Source: Pseudomonadales bacterium (lineage in GTDB: Bacteria; Pseudomonadota; Gammaproteobacteria; Pseudomonadales; Pseudohongiellaceae). Taken from it: a stretch of 64,000 bases of DNA. The position numbers were made by a program, and so were the translations under genes. Where the stretch lies: NCBI GenBank assembly GCA_024234365.1, contig JACKOK010000003.1:62001-126000 (forward strand), written 5' to 3'. Positions 28,045 through 37,019 of this stretch are shown in pieces. Each line of letters begins with the position of its first letter. Position 1 is the stretch's first letter. The notes under the pieces were generated by a model. It had not been told where the DNA came from. It ran no database searches and was given only the letters and a program-made list of their open reading frames with translations.

Positions 28045-28899
28045 TCAGGATCGTGTGCGTTGCAGAACGAGGTTGTCGATCAGGCGGGTTCTGCCCATCC
28101 AGGCCGCGGCAAGAATGACCAGATTCTCGTCCTGTGCAGTGGCTGGGGCCAGCGTTTGCGCATGACAGACCTTGAAGTAGTCGGGCCGCAATCCCGCCTC
28201 CTCAAGCTGCTGTGTGGCCCGTGCCTCGACCTCGGCAGGCGTTGCCCCTGCCTGCAGAGAATCGGCTGCCGTGCGCAGGTTGTGGATAAGGGCGGTGGCG
28301 CGTTCCTTTTCCTCGGCCGTCAGATAGCCATTGCGTGAGCTCATGGCAAGCCCGCTGGCTTCACGTCGGGTCGGTACCCCCACCAGAGCGATGGGCAGGC
28401 AGAGATCTGCCGTCATGCGCTGAATCACAAGAAACTGTTGATAGTCCTTGAGCCCGAACACGGCGGTATCGGGTTGCACCAGATTGAACAGTTTGCAGAC
28501 CACCGTGGCGACCCCGTCGAAATGCCCCGGTCGGCTGGCACCGCAGTAGCCTTCGGACAAAGCTGGAACGGAGACTACGGTGTGCTGCTGATGGCCCAGA
28601 GGGTACATCTCGGCAACGCCAGGGGTGAACAGCGCATGACAACCGGCAGCCTCCAGGCGGGCAATGTCCTGCTCCAGCGTGCGTGGGTAGGCGTCCAGGT
28701 CTTCCGAGGGGCCAAACTGCATGGGATTGACGAAGATGCTGCACACGACAAAACTCGCGTGCTTGTGTGCCTCGGCCACGAGTGCCAGGTGCCCCTCGTG
28801 GAGATTGCCCATGGTGGGCACCAGGGCAATACGTTGGCCACGGTGACGCAGCGGGTTCAGGGTTTCGCGCAGGCTTCGGCTATCGTCAATGACGCGCAT
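28045..28899 (-). CDS. panC: pantothenate synthetase
   Basis: 284 residues. Joins pantoate and beta-alanine with ATP. HIGH-type motif MGNLHEGHLALV, FVNPMQFGPSEDLDAYPR, FGLKDYQQ and SSRNGYL are all present. It is 18 bp downstream of panB in the same operon. panD is not between panC and acs; the next 140 bp hold only a 12-bp palindrome (CGCTCGCGAGCG) without a T tract. Confidence 0.97.
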   Translation of the reverse strand: MRVIDDSRSLRETLNPLRHRGQRIALVPTMGNLHEGHLALVAEAHKHASFVVCSIFVNPMQFGPSEDLDAYPRTLEQDIARLEAAGCHALFTPGVAEMYPLGHQQHTVVSVPALSEGYCGASRPGHFDGVATVVCKLFNLVQPDTAVFGLKDYQQFLVIQRMTADLCLPIALVGVPTRREASGLAMSSRNGYLTAEEKERATALIHNLRTAADSLQAGATPAEVEARATQQLEEAGLRPDYFKVCHAQTLAPATAQDENLVILAAAWMGRTRLIDNLVLQRTRS

Positions 28900-28917
28900 G
28901 GGGCTCTCCTGGCCGTG

Positions 28918-29751
28918 TCAGTCGAAACAGTGCTCTGGCGCGGGGAAGCGTTTGTCGCGGACCTGGGCAACATAGTCGCGCAGGGCGCCGGGAATGCCAT
29001 CGCGGGAGTCCTGCAGAAAATTCTTTACGAAACGCGGCGTAATGGGGGAAATGCCGAGCAGATCGTAGATCACCATGACCTGGCCGTCGGTATCCGGGCC
29101 GGCACCGATGCCGATGACCGGAATCTGCAATGCCTCGGTGATTTTGCGTGCCAGCTCCCGTGGCACGCACTCCAGCAGCAACAGGCTGGCGCCGGAGGCT
29201 TCTAGCAGAAGGGCCTCTTCAACCATGCTCTCGGCCTGGCGAGGATCACGTCCCTGCACGAAAAAGCCACCGATGCGGTTGATGGACTGGGGCGTGAGCC
29301 CCATGTGCGCGCAGACCGGAATGCCGCGTTCGGCCAGCAGACGGGTGGATTCGGCAATCCAGGCACCGCCCTCGATCTTGATCATGTGCGCGCCCGAGCG
29401 CATCAGGGTGGCAGCATTTTCCAGCGTCTGGGTCTCCGAGGCATAGCTCATGAAAGGCATGTCACCGATCAGAAAGGCACCACGATTGCCTCGTTTGACG
29501 GCGCTGATGTGGTAAACCATGTCCTCCATGGTGACCGGCAGCGTGCTGTCGTGGCCCTGAATGACCATGCCGAGGGAATCGCCGATCAGGATGACATCGA
29601 CGCCGGCTTCGCTGATCTGGGCAGCCAGACAGGCGTCATAGGCGGTCAGGCAGGTAAATTTTTCCCCGTTCTGCTTGCGCTTGTTGAGCGTGCTCAGGGT
29701 GACGGGTTTGCGTGGCCCGGCTGACTGGCCGGGGGAAGACTGTGCGCTCAT
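28918..29751 (-). CDS. panB: 3-methyl-2-oxobutanoate hydroxymethyltransferase
   Basis: 277 residues. First committed step of pantothenate synthesis (ketopantoate from ketoisovalerate and methylene-THF). Motifs: TAYDACLAAQISEAGVD, GDSLGMVIQGHDSTLPVT, PFMSY, MIKIEGG, and the late IGIGAGPDTDGQVMVIYD. Lies between the kinase gene and panC. Confidence 0.97.
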   Translation of the reverse strand: MSAQSSPGQSAGPRKPVTLSTLNKRKQNGEKFTCLTAYDACLAAQISEAGVDVILIGDSLGMVIQGHDSTLPVTMEDMVYHISAVKRGNRGAFLIGDMPFMSYASETQTLENAATLMRSGAHMIKIEGGAWIAESTRLLAERGIPVCAHMGLTPQSINRIGGFFVQGRDPRQAESMVEEALLLEASGASLLLLECVPRELARKITEALQIPVIGIGAGPDTDGQVMVIYDLLGISPITPRFVKNFLQDSRDGIPGALRDYVAQVRDKRFPAPEHCFD

Positions 29752-29769
29752 GGCCTGGCTCCGTCTTGC

Positions 29770-30450
29770 TTACAGCAGGCTGGGTTGCGGGTTGAAGTAA
29801 TGCGTCCCGTTCGTGCAATTAAGGATCTGGGCAACGAGAGCCTGATAATCTTCTTCATTTTCCACCAGGTCAATCTCGGCGCAATTGACGATCAGCAGCG
29901 GGCTTTTGTCGTAATAGTGGAAAAAGTCGGTATAGGCAACGTTCAGGCGCTCCAGATACTCGCGCTGAATGGATTGCTCCGCCTCGATTCCGCGTTTTTG
30001 GATACGCTCCATCAATATTCCCGCCGGGGCCTGCAGATACAGCACCAGGTCGGGTACCGGAGCATCAATGGTCAGATGCTGGTAGACCTGCTGGTACAGC
30101 GCGTATTCGTCCTCGTCGAGGTTCTGGCGGGCGAACAGCGGGTCCTTGTCGATCAGGAAATCGGCAACGCGCACGTTCTCGAACAGATCGTCCTGGCGCA
30201 GATCCTGAATCTGCCGTGCCCGTTGGAACAGGAAAAACAACTGGGTGGCAAGGGCATTGCGTCTGGGATCGTGGTAGAAACGCTCCAGGAAGGGGTTTTC
30301 CTCCGGCAGTTCAAGCAGCGTGCCGTAGTTGAAGGTTTCTGCCAATCGCTTGGTCAGGCTGGTTTTGCCAACGCCGATAGGCCCCTCCACGGCAATGAAG
30401 CGTGGCGGAGTGGCAGGGCTACGAGCTGCCTTGACTGAGGATGGGTTCAC
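29770..30450 (-). CDS. deoxynucleoside kinase (dAK/dGK family)
   Basis: 226 residues with P loop VEGPIGVGKTSL, the DRS-like segment (VADFLIDKD), LYLQAPAGILMERIQKRG and a LID-type Arg-rich region (IEAEQSIQREYLERL). Phosphorylates deoxyadenosine or deoxyguanosine by family analogy. It overlaps pcnB by 4 bp. In Pseudomonas folK occupies the slot between pcnB and panB; other gammaproteobacteria have folK plus this kinase. Here only the kinase is left. Confidence 0.88.
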   Translation of the reverse strand: MNPSSVKAARSPATPPRFIAVEGPIGVGKTSLTKRLAETFNYGTLLELPEENPFLERFYHDPRRNALATQLFFLFQRARQIQDLRQDDLFENVRVADFLIDKDPLFARQNLDEDEYALYQQVYQHLTIDAPVPDLVLYLQAPAGILMERIQKRGIEAEQSIQREYLERLNVAYTDFFHYYDKSPLLIVNCAEIDLVENEEDYQALVAQILNCTNGTHYFNPQPSLL

Positions 30451-31931
30451 GCGTTCTCCCCTGCCTGTCCGGCCGGTTTCTGGCGGGGTTTGCGACGCCT
30501 GCGACGTTTTCCGCCGGGGCCTTTACCCAGGTTGGCAAGCATCTGTTCCTGCTGATTTTTATCACCGTTCTGGAAATCCGTCCACCACTGGCCAAGCCCC
30601 TGCAGGTCTTCTCCTGCCTCCTCGCGCAGCAACAGGAAATCATAGGCGGCGCGGAAACGGGGGTGGGAAAAAACGGATTCCACGGCGCGGCGGGTACGGG
30701 TCTGCAAGCGTAATTGCAGCTCCCATATTTCCCGGGTGGCAATCGAGAAACGCTTGGGGATGGCGGTCACGCGCAATTGATCGAGAATGACACGATTGGC
30801 CATCTCCTGCTGTTCGCTGATGCCCGGGCTGCGCACCCCCTCATGCCTGCCAAGCGCTTGTTGCAGGGCGGGCCACAGAAGTGCCGCATAGAGGAAGGCG
30901 GGGGTGACGGTCTTGCCTTCCTCCAGGCGCCGGTCGGTGTTGCGCATGGCCAGGGTCAGCAATCGGGCCTGGGGGCTGTCCGGGTCGCGTGTCGCGGCCA
31001 TGGTGGCTGGAAACAGGATGTCGCCCACCCGGAACTGACGCAACAGGTCAAGGGTCTTCTCGGCTTGCCCGCCTGTGAGCAGTTTCAGGGTTTCGTCGAA
31101 CAGCCGTGCCGATGAAATGGATTCCAGTAATGGCGCCAGCTCGTTCATGGGAGCGCGGGTATTCTTTTCGATATCGAAGCCCAGCTTGGCCGCGAAACGG
31201 ATCGCACGCAGCAGGCGCACCGGGTCTTCCCGATAGCGCGTGGCGGGGTCGCCGATCATGCGCAGCAGACGTCTGTCGATATCATCGAGCCCGCCTGCAA
31301 AATCGAGGATACGGAAACCGTCTACCGTGTAATAGAGGGCATTGGCGGTAAAGTCGCGGCGCAGCGCATCGTCATTGATATCGCCGTAGACGTTGTCGCG
31401 CAGGATCATGCCAGTGCTGGAGTGTGCCGAGTCCAGACCCTTGATGCTGCGGTTGCTGGTGTTGTCGTGGAATTCGTTCTGCGCCTCGTGATGTGCACGG
31501 AAGGTGGTGACTTCGATGATTTCGCGACCGAAGCGCAGGTGCACGATCTTGAAACGCCGCCCGATGATCATGGCATTGCGAAACAGCTGCTTGATCTGTT
31601 CGGGAGTGGCATTGGTGGAGATGTCGAAGTCTTTCGGCGTGTCGCCCAGCAGAAGGTCGCGGACACCCCCGCCGACCAGAAAGGCATGGTAACCCGCATC
31701 GCCTAGCCGATAGAGCACCTTCAGGGCATTCGGCGAAATATGGCGCCGGGAAATACAGTGTTCGTCGCGTTCAATGATGTCAGCCCCGGACAGATCGAGC
31801 TCGTTCAGCCGTGCCCGGCCGGCAGGTGACGCCTCTTGAGGGGGGGTACTGTGCTGCCTGACTGCGGACTTTTCCGGCTTGGCGGTCTTGCTGCGTTTGC
31901 CAAAGAGCGCTTTGCTAATCTTTCTTAACAT
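30447..31931 (-). CDS. pcnB: poly(A) polymerase I
   Basis: 494 residues. Adds poly(A) tails that promote RNA decay. The nucleotidyltransferase core is visible as FLVGGGVRDLLLG and KDFDIST, with RRDFTANALYY and EDPVRLLRAIRFAAKLGF for the RNA-binding and neck parts. The C-terminus is strongly basic (KRRRRRKPRQK), as in PcnB. ATG 31931 has no clear Shine-Dalgarno, which may keep expression low. It lies downstream of the CrcZ-like locus, as in Pseudomonas. Confidence 0.95.
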   Translation of the reverse strand: MLRKISKALFGKRSKTAKPEKSAVRQHSTPPQEASPAGRARLNELDLSGADIIERDEHCISRRHISPNALKVLYRLGDAGYHAFLVGGGVRDLLLGDTPKDFDISTNATPEQIKQLFRNAMIIGRRFKIVHLRFGREIIEVTTFRAHHEAQNEFHDNTSNRSIKGLDSAHSSTGMILRDNVYGDINDDALRRDFTANALYYTVDGFRILDFAGGLDDIDRRLLRMIGDPATRYREDPVRLLRAIRFAAKLGFDIEKNTRAPMNELAPLLESISSARLFDETLKLLTGGQAEKTLDLLRQFRVGDILFPATMAATRDPDSPQARLLTLAMRNTDRRLEEGKTVTPAFLYAALLWPALQQALGRHEGVRSPGISEQQEMANRVILDQLRVTAIPKRFSIATREIWELQLRLQTRTRRAVESVFSHPRFRAAYDFLLLREEAGEDLQGLGQWWTDFQNGDKNQQEQMLANLGKGPGGKRRRRRKPRQKPAGQAGENA

Positions 31932-32085
31932 CGAGATTCAGGACCCATTGTCCGCCGCCACTGCGCCGCCGAACGGACAGATGAGAGGCATGCGTGCGAG
32001 TACAAGGTGATTCATCACAAATAGCGGGATGAATGGAGCCGGATAATACACTGAAATACGGGAAATTAGCAGGAGGAAATGCTCT

Positions 32086-32330
32086 GGGGGGCGATTACAG
32101 CCCCCCTGTAAGGAAGGTAGTTAGTTTTATTATTGTTATTAGACTAGTCAGGTACCAAATACAGCACCGCAAAGCATTTTATTTTCGAAACAGTACCGCC
32201 AGCCAGACAACAAAAGGTTCCCTAATTACTGACAATCTACTTCTTTGTTTTTTTTATGAACTGCACCAAACGATGTAATGCTATTTTTATTCTTATTGGA
32301 CGTCGTTGTTATTGTTTATTGTTATTGTGT
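32086..32330 (-). ncRNA. crcZ: CrcZ-like Hfq/Crc-titrating small RNA (candidate)
   Basis: Predicted by three things. First, position between cbrB and pcnB, where Pseudomonas encodes CrcZ. Second, a near-perfect sigma-54 promoter on the minus strand. Third, repeated AAYAAYAA-type motifs on the predicted transcript. They are clustered at its 5' end (32303-32329, reading AACAATAA and AATAACAA several times) and again at 32121-32140, with further A-rich stretches at ~32245 and ~32285. In Pseudomonas such CA motifs bind Hfq with Crc and relieve catabolite repression. The 3' end is a guess: a 7-bp GGGGGGC/GCCCCCC hairpin at 32086-32106 has no U tract, and the RNA may run on toward pcnB. Confidence 0.68.
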
Positions 32331-32339
32331 CGTACATAG

Positions 32340-32355
32340 AGCATGAACCGTGCCA
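32340..32355 (-). promoter_or_regulatory. sigma-54 promoter of the CrcZ-like RNA
   Basis: On the minus strand TGGCACGGTTCATGCT fits TGGCACG-N4-TTGCW with a single mismatch (A for the first T of TTGC). GG and GC are correctly spaced. Start of transcription expected near 32329, right at the first A/C-rich motif. CbrB, a sigma-54 activator, is encoded immediately upstream. Confidence 0.82.
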
Positions 32356-32420
32356 GAAATTGCAATTCAATATAAAACAATAAGTTATGATATTTCCGAT
32401 GAATTTGTCACCGCTTGCTA

Positions 32421-32438
32421 TTGGTACTGTGTTACCAA
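32421..32438. promoter_or_regulatory. candidate CbrB binding site
   Basis: Perfect inverted repeat TTGGTA-N6-TACCAA, 66 bp upstream of the -24 element. It includes TGTTAC (32430-32435), and GTAACA occurs at 32471-32476. TGTTAC and GTAACA are the half-sites I recall for CbrB in Pseudomonas, though usually 12-14 bp apart rather than 35. Confidence 0.4.
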
Positions 32439-32605
32439 AAACCTCCAAAAAAGTGGGTAGATGGGTATCAGTAACAAATTGATAGCATGGGCAGTAAACG
32501 TGAACGTGCTCACGAAAACAGGTTTCCGGAGAGGCCTGCCACGGGAATTGGCATTGATCTGGCTTGCCCGTTCAGGGCTGGGAGAAAACAGGAGGCAGGA
32601 GGCCC

Positions 32606-33997
32606 TCAGGCCTGCTTTTTCTTGCGGGGAAGGCCGAAACGCTGGCGACGTTCCCACAGGCACTTGCGGCTGATGCCGAGTTTGCGTGCCAGTTGGGTCT
32701 CGTTCATCTGATCCTGGTGTTCCAGGACGAAACGCTGGAAATAATCCTCCAGGGACAGCTCTTCGGCGGATTCGTCCTGGGGCAGGCTGCTGCCTGCACT
32801 GCTGCGCTCATTGATGGGACGCAACTGGGGTTTCAGGCTGGTGTCGATCGCCAGCAGTTCTGCACCGATTTCCTCGGACTCTGCCAGCACCACTGCGCGT
32901 TCGATGGCGTTTTCCAGCTCCCGCACATTGCCTGGCCAGGGGTAGGAGGCAATGGCCTGGGTGGCTTCGGAACTGAATTTGAGCATGGGGGACTTCAGGC
33001 GTTTGCAGGTGCGCTCCAGAATGGCATCAGCCAGTTCCAGAATGTCGTTGCCGCGTTCATTCAGAGGCGGGATCACCAGGGTCATGACATTGATGCGGTA
33101 ATACAGGTCTTCGCGGAAGTCGCCGTCAATGACCAGTTGTTTCAGGTCCCGATGGGTGGCCGCCACAAGACGGACATCCACCTTCTTGGACTGCACCGAG
33201 CCTACCTTGCGAATCTCGTTTTCCTGCAATACCCGCAACAGGCGGGCCTGGGCCTCCAGCGGCAGTTCGCCGATTTCGTCGAGGAACAGGGTGCTGCCGT
33301 GGGCCGCTTCCACCAGCCCCGTGCGGGTGACGGTAGCGCCGGTGAAGGCGCCTTTTTCGTGCCCGAACAGTTCGGATTCAATCAGGTTCTCGGGAATTGC
33401 CGCGCAGTTTACGGAAATCATCTCGGCTTCGTGGCGATCACTGAGCTGGTGGATGGCTCGGGCCACCAGCTCCTTGCCGGTGCCGGATTCACCATTGATC
33501 AGCACGGTGGAGCTGGTCTGGGCGACTTTGCGGATGCGGCGGAACAGCTCCATCATCTGCGGACAGCTGCCAATCATGCCAGGAACGGGCGGTTCAGGCG
33601 GTGGCGCGGGCTTGTGTTTGTCTGCCTCGGCCTTGCGGTGGGCGCTTTCCTTGACGATGCGCGCAACGGTCTCGATCATCTCCTCGTGCTCAAAGGGCTT
33701 GGAGATGTAATCCACGGCGCCCATCTTCATCGAATCAATGGCGGAACGCAGGCTGGAGTAGCTGGTCATGATGAGGACGGGGGTTTTGGTGGCCTTGATC
33801 AGGTCGGTACCTGGGGCTCCCGGCAGGCGCAGATCGCTGATGACGACATCGAAGTCGTCCATATTGTGCTGTTCCTGGGCTTCCTTGACGCTGGCCGCTT
33901 CTTCGACCAGGTAGTCGTGCCTTTCCAGCAGGCGCTTCAGGGCAGTGCGTATTACCTGCTCGTCTTCCACCACCAATACTTTGTTCTGCACTGTCAT
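32606..33997 (-). CDS. cbrB: CbrB, NtrC-family sigma-54 response regulator
   Basis: 463 residues. Receiver domain with phospho-acceptor D55 in VVISDLRLPGAPGT. That LRLPGAPGT stretch and SLRSAIDSMKMGAVDYISKP closely resemble Pseudomonas CbrB. The AAA+ domain has GESGTGKE and GAFTGA; the C-terminal Fis HTH is LARKLGISRKCLWERRQRFG. ATG 33997 preferred to the in-frame TTG 34009. Partner of CbrA upstream. In Pseudomonas it controls carbon/nitrogen balance and CrcZ. Confidence 0.92.
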   Translation of the reverse strand: MTVQNKVLVVEDEQVIRTALKRLLERHDYLVEEAASVKEAQEQHNMDDFDVVISDLRLPGAPGTDLIKATKTPVLIMTSYSSLRSAIDSMKMGAVDYISKPFEHEEMIETVARIVKESAHRKAEADKHKPAPPPEPPVPGMIGSCPQMMELFRRIRKVAQTSSTVLINGESGTGKELVARAIHQLSDRHEAEMISVNCAAIPENLIESELFGHEKGAFTGATVTRTGLVEAAHGSTLFLDEIGELPLEAQARLLRVLQENEIRKVGSVQSKKVDVRLVAATHRDLKQLVIDGDFREDLYYRINVMTLVIPPLNERGNDILELADAILERTCKRLKSPMLKFSSEATQAIASYPWPGNVRELENAIERAVVLAESEEIGAELLAIDTSLKPQLRPINERSSAGSSLPQDESAEELSLEDYFQRFVLEHQDQMNETQLARKLGISRKCLWERRQRFGLPRKKKQA

Positions 33998-34079
33998 CTT
34001 GTTACTCAAGCGGGTTGAACATCAGGGCTTGCCAATACTCATCAAGCTATCCTCTGCCGCAGGCGACCTCCGTTTGCTG

Positions 34080-37019
34080 TCAGCTTGTCGGTGCAGCAGC
34101 TTTGGCAGTCGCGCCATCATAGCAGGGAAAGGTCAGAATTACCCGTGTGCCGGGGTTCTCTTTCCGGTTTGAGGCACTGATTATATCAATATGCCCGTCC
34201 AGATTTTCAACTATGCTGTACACCAGAGAAAGCCCCAGGCCGGTGCCTTCTCCCGGTTCTTTTGTCGTGAAAAACGGATCGAAAATCTGTTCCCGGATAT
34301 CTTCCGGGATGCCGCTGCCCTCGTCGGTAACGGAGAGCTGGACGGAGCCGGAAACCAGGCGCGAGGCCACGGTAATCCGGCTTCCTGCCGGGCTGGCATC
34401 GTGCGCATTGTTGAGCAGATTGACCAGCACCTGCAACAGGCGCTGTGAGTCGCCCAGTACCTGCAGACCCGGCTGGCAGTCCACGATGTACTCGATCTCC
34501 TTGCGCTTTTTGTCCAGGGAGAGCAGCGCAATGGCCTCGCGTACACACTCCTCGATGGTCACCACTTCACTGTTGTGATCGGCTTTATTGCTGCCACTGT
34601 GGGCAAAATTGACCAGGGACTGCACGATGCGGGAGGTACGATCCGTTTGCTCGATGATCTGCCGGGCCATGATGCGCAGTTCGTCGTTCTGGGTTTCGTC
34701 GCGGATATTCTGTGCCAGGCAGGCAATGCCCGTGATGGGGTTGCCGATTTCGTGTGCCACACCGGCGGCCAGGCGTCCGATCGATGCCAGACGTTCACTG
34801 TGGGTGAGCTCCTCTTCCAACAGCTCGGTCTCGGTCAGGTCTTCCAGCAGAATGACCACCCCGTCCTGCTTGATCTTGTGGACGGCGGATTTTTCGATAA
34901 TGGCTTTGTGCAGGCTGATGAAGCGACGCTTGTTTTTGACCTGGACCACCCGCTTGTGGGCGTGAGCGGTATCTCCGTTGGTGAAGTCGTGAATGAGGCT
35001 CGCCCAGGGTTCGCCGATTTCGCTCAGCTGGGAGCCAATCACTTCCTGGGCGGGAATGTCCGTCAACTGCTCCATGGCGCGGTTCCACATCACGATCTGG
35101 TTCTGTTCGCCCAGTGAGCAGACGCCAAGGGGTAACTCCAGCAGTACCTGGCGATGATAGCGGCGCAGGTTGTCCAGATCTTCCGCCATGCCGGAAAGAT
35201 TGCTGCGATAGGCCTCGATGCGGCTCTCGATGACATCCACATCGGTCGCCCCGTGCTCGGACTCGATGGTAAAGGGCAGGAAGCGGTCAATGAGGTCGTG
35301 GGCAATGGAGGGGCCCAGCAGGCCGGAGAGGTTGGCCTCCAGGCGGCCGCGCAGCATGCGCATGGCGTGGGGACGCCGTTCATGTTTGTCGATGTTCAGA
35401 TCCCGCAGGGCCTGCTGCACCTCGCGACGCGCGGTGCGTTCGCCCAGGGGTTTGGTCAGTTTGGTGATGAAGTCGTCGGGAGATTTTGCTACCAACCCGG
35501 TACGGTTGCGGCGACGGATGGTGTCCAGGGCGCAGACATCGGCGGAGGCGCGTTCCTCGGCAGAGGTGCGTGTCTTCAACGAGATCACCACAAACAGAAT
35601 GATGTTGCAGACCAGGGACAGGGCCACGATTTCCCGGGTATTGAAGGACCCGAAGGTCAACAGATTGAAGCCGGTGATGACGGGCACCATCAGCAGCAGG
35701 AACCACAGGAAGACACCGGCAAGCAGACCGGCGATAAAGCCTTTCTTGTTGCCGCGTGGCCAGTAGAGCAGGGCGATGATGCTGGGCAGGAACTGCAGGC
35801 TCGCAATATAGGACACATTGCCGATGGCGCGGACACTGAGGCTGTCTTTCGGCAGGTAGTAAAGCAGAAAACCGATCCAGATCAGTGCGGCAATCAGCGC
35901 ACGCCGCCGCCACAGCAGCCAGCGATAGATGTCATTGCGGGCCGTGGGTTGATACAGGGGCAGGATCAGATGGTTCAGGCACATATTGGACAGTGCGAGC
36001 GTGATGACAATAATCAGGCCGCTGGCGGCGGACAGGCCGCCGAGGAATCCCACCAGGCTTATCAGGGGCGAGTCGTAGTCCAGCCCCAGACTGACGGGGT
36101 AGTACTCCAGTGGAGCGGTGGAGCCTGTTTTCAGGCCGGCCCAGAGCACGGGGAATACCGGGAGGCTCAGCAGCAGGAAATACAATGGCAGCGCCCAGCT
36201 CGCCAGGGTCAGCGCCTTGGGGTCCTTGTTCTCGTTGAAGATCATGTAAAACATGTGCGGGCTGGCCACTGAGGCGGTGAAGAAGAGCAGGGCGGTGATG
36301 TGGAAGGAGCCCGGCGCATCGGGTGTCTTGATCGCTGCCAGCAGCTCCGGCTGGGTCTGCAGCCACTGATCGATCTGTCCCAGCCCGCCAAAGCCCTGAT
36401 AGACCGCAAAACCGCCCAGGCACAGCATGGCAAGCAGTTTGATCAATGACTCAAAAGCGATGGCCATGACCAGGCCCTCGTGCTTTTCCCGCCCGGCGCC
36501 ACGCCCGGTGCCGAAGAAGATGGCAAACAGCGTGATCATGGTGCAGAAGACTGCTGCCAGTGCAGTCTGAGAAATCTCTGGCGACAGAATGCTCACGGAG
36601 GTGGCGACCGCCTGGATCTGCAGGGACAGCAGTGGCGTGACGCCGAGCAGCATGACGATGGTGGTCAGCGTGCCGGCAAGCGGGCTGCGGTAACGAAAGG
36701 CCAGCAGGTCCGCCAGTGAACTCAGCTGATAGCTGCGCGTGATGTCGAGAATCGGGCGCAGCATGAGGGGAGAGAACAGAAAGGCCAGAGAAATGCCGAT
36801 AAAGGGCGCAAGATAACCGAAGCCGTCGCGGAAGGCGTTGGCGGTGGTGGAGAAATAGGACCAGACACTGGCAAAAACCCCGAGCGCCAGAACGTAGACG
36901 ATGGGGTGGCGGGTAATCCTCTGGGGAATCCAGCCCTTGTCGGTGGCCAGTGCAATGCCGAACAGCACCGCCATATAGACAATGCCGAGAACGAACAGGG
37001 TGCCCAGATCAAAGATCAT
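34080..37019 (-). CDS. cbrA: CbrA, transporter-sensor histidine kinase
   Basis: 979 residues. The N-terminal ~500 residues form an SLC5/sodium-solute-symporter-like domain with about 13 hydrophobic segments. A linker follows, then a PAS-like domain (LPLGVCSLGEQNQIVMWNRAMEQL in part), a HisKA box HSERLASIGRLAAGVAHEIGNP, and an ATPase with DEGSGIPEDI and GEGTGLGLSLVYSIVE. This is the CbrA architecture. ATG 37019 overlaps the end of the small upstream gene (cbrX), suggesting coupled translation; the frame could begin at TTG 37058. Phospho-donor for CbrB. Confidence 0.93.
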   Translation of the reverse strand: MIFDLGTLFVLGIVYMAVLFGIALATDKGWIPQRITRHPIVYVLALGVFASVWSYFSTTANAFRDGFGYLAPFIGISLAFLFSPLMLRPILDITRSYQLSSLADLLAFRYRSPLAGTLTTIVMLLGVTPLLSLQIQAVATSVSILSPEISQTALAAVFCTMITLFAIFFGTGRGAGREKHEGLVMAIAFESLIKLLAMLCLGGFAVYQGFGGLGQIDQWLQTQPELLAAIKTPDAPGSFHITALLFFTASVASPHMFYMIFNENKDPKALTLASWALPLYFLLLSLPVFPVLWAGLKTGSTAPLEYYPVSLGLDYDSPLISLVGFLGGLSAASGLIIVITLALSNMCLNHLILPLYQPTARNDIYRWLLWRRRALIAALIWIGFLLYYLPKDSLSVRAIGNVSYIASLQFLPSIIALLYWPRGNKKGFIAGLLAGVFLWFLLLMVPVITGFNLLTFGSFNTREIVALSLVCNIILFVVISLKTRTSAEERASADVCALDTIRRRNRTGLVAKSPDDFITKLTKPLGERTARREVQQALRDLNIDKHERRPHAMRMLRGRLEANLSGLLGPSIAHDLIDRFLPFTIESEHGATDVDVIESRIEAYRSNLSGMAEDLDNLRRYHRQVLLELPLGVCSLGEQNQIVMWNRAMEQLTDIPAQEVIGSQLSEIGEPWASLIHDFTNGDTAHAHKRVVQVKNKRRFISLHKAIIEKSAVHKIKQDGVVILLEDLTETELLEEELTHSERLASIGRLAAGVAHEIGNPITGIACLAQNIRDETQNDELRIMARQIIEQTDRTSRIVQSLVNFAHSGSNKADHNSEVVTIEECVREAIALLSLDKKRKEIEYIVDCQPGLQVLGDSQRLLQVLVNLLNNAHDASPAGSRITVASRLVSGSVQLSVTDEGSGIPEDIREQIFDPFFTTKEPGEGTGLGLSLVYSIVENLDGHIDIISASNRKENPGTRVILTFPCYDGATAKAAAPTS

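Larger units (their letters stand above)
31932..32605 (-). other. cbrB-pcnB intergenic region (674 bp, AT-rich)
   Basis: Contains no convincing protein gene on either strand. It is strongly AT-rich compared with its neighbours. Elements seen: candidate CbrB site (32421-32438), sigma-54 promoter (32340-32355, minus strand), an A/C-rich transcript region (~32330-32086) and a GC-rich hairpin at 32086-32106. A short GC-rich stem overlaps the cbrB stop and could end cbrB transcription. About 150 bp before pcnB hold no feature I can name. Confidence 0.7.

Noticed and set aside
32461..34018. Plus-strand open frames before and across cbrB
   Set aside because: Shadows of cbrB; no motif, and the intergenic part is better explained by regulatory DNA and the RNA.
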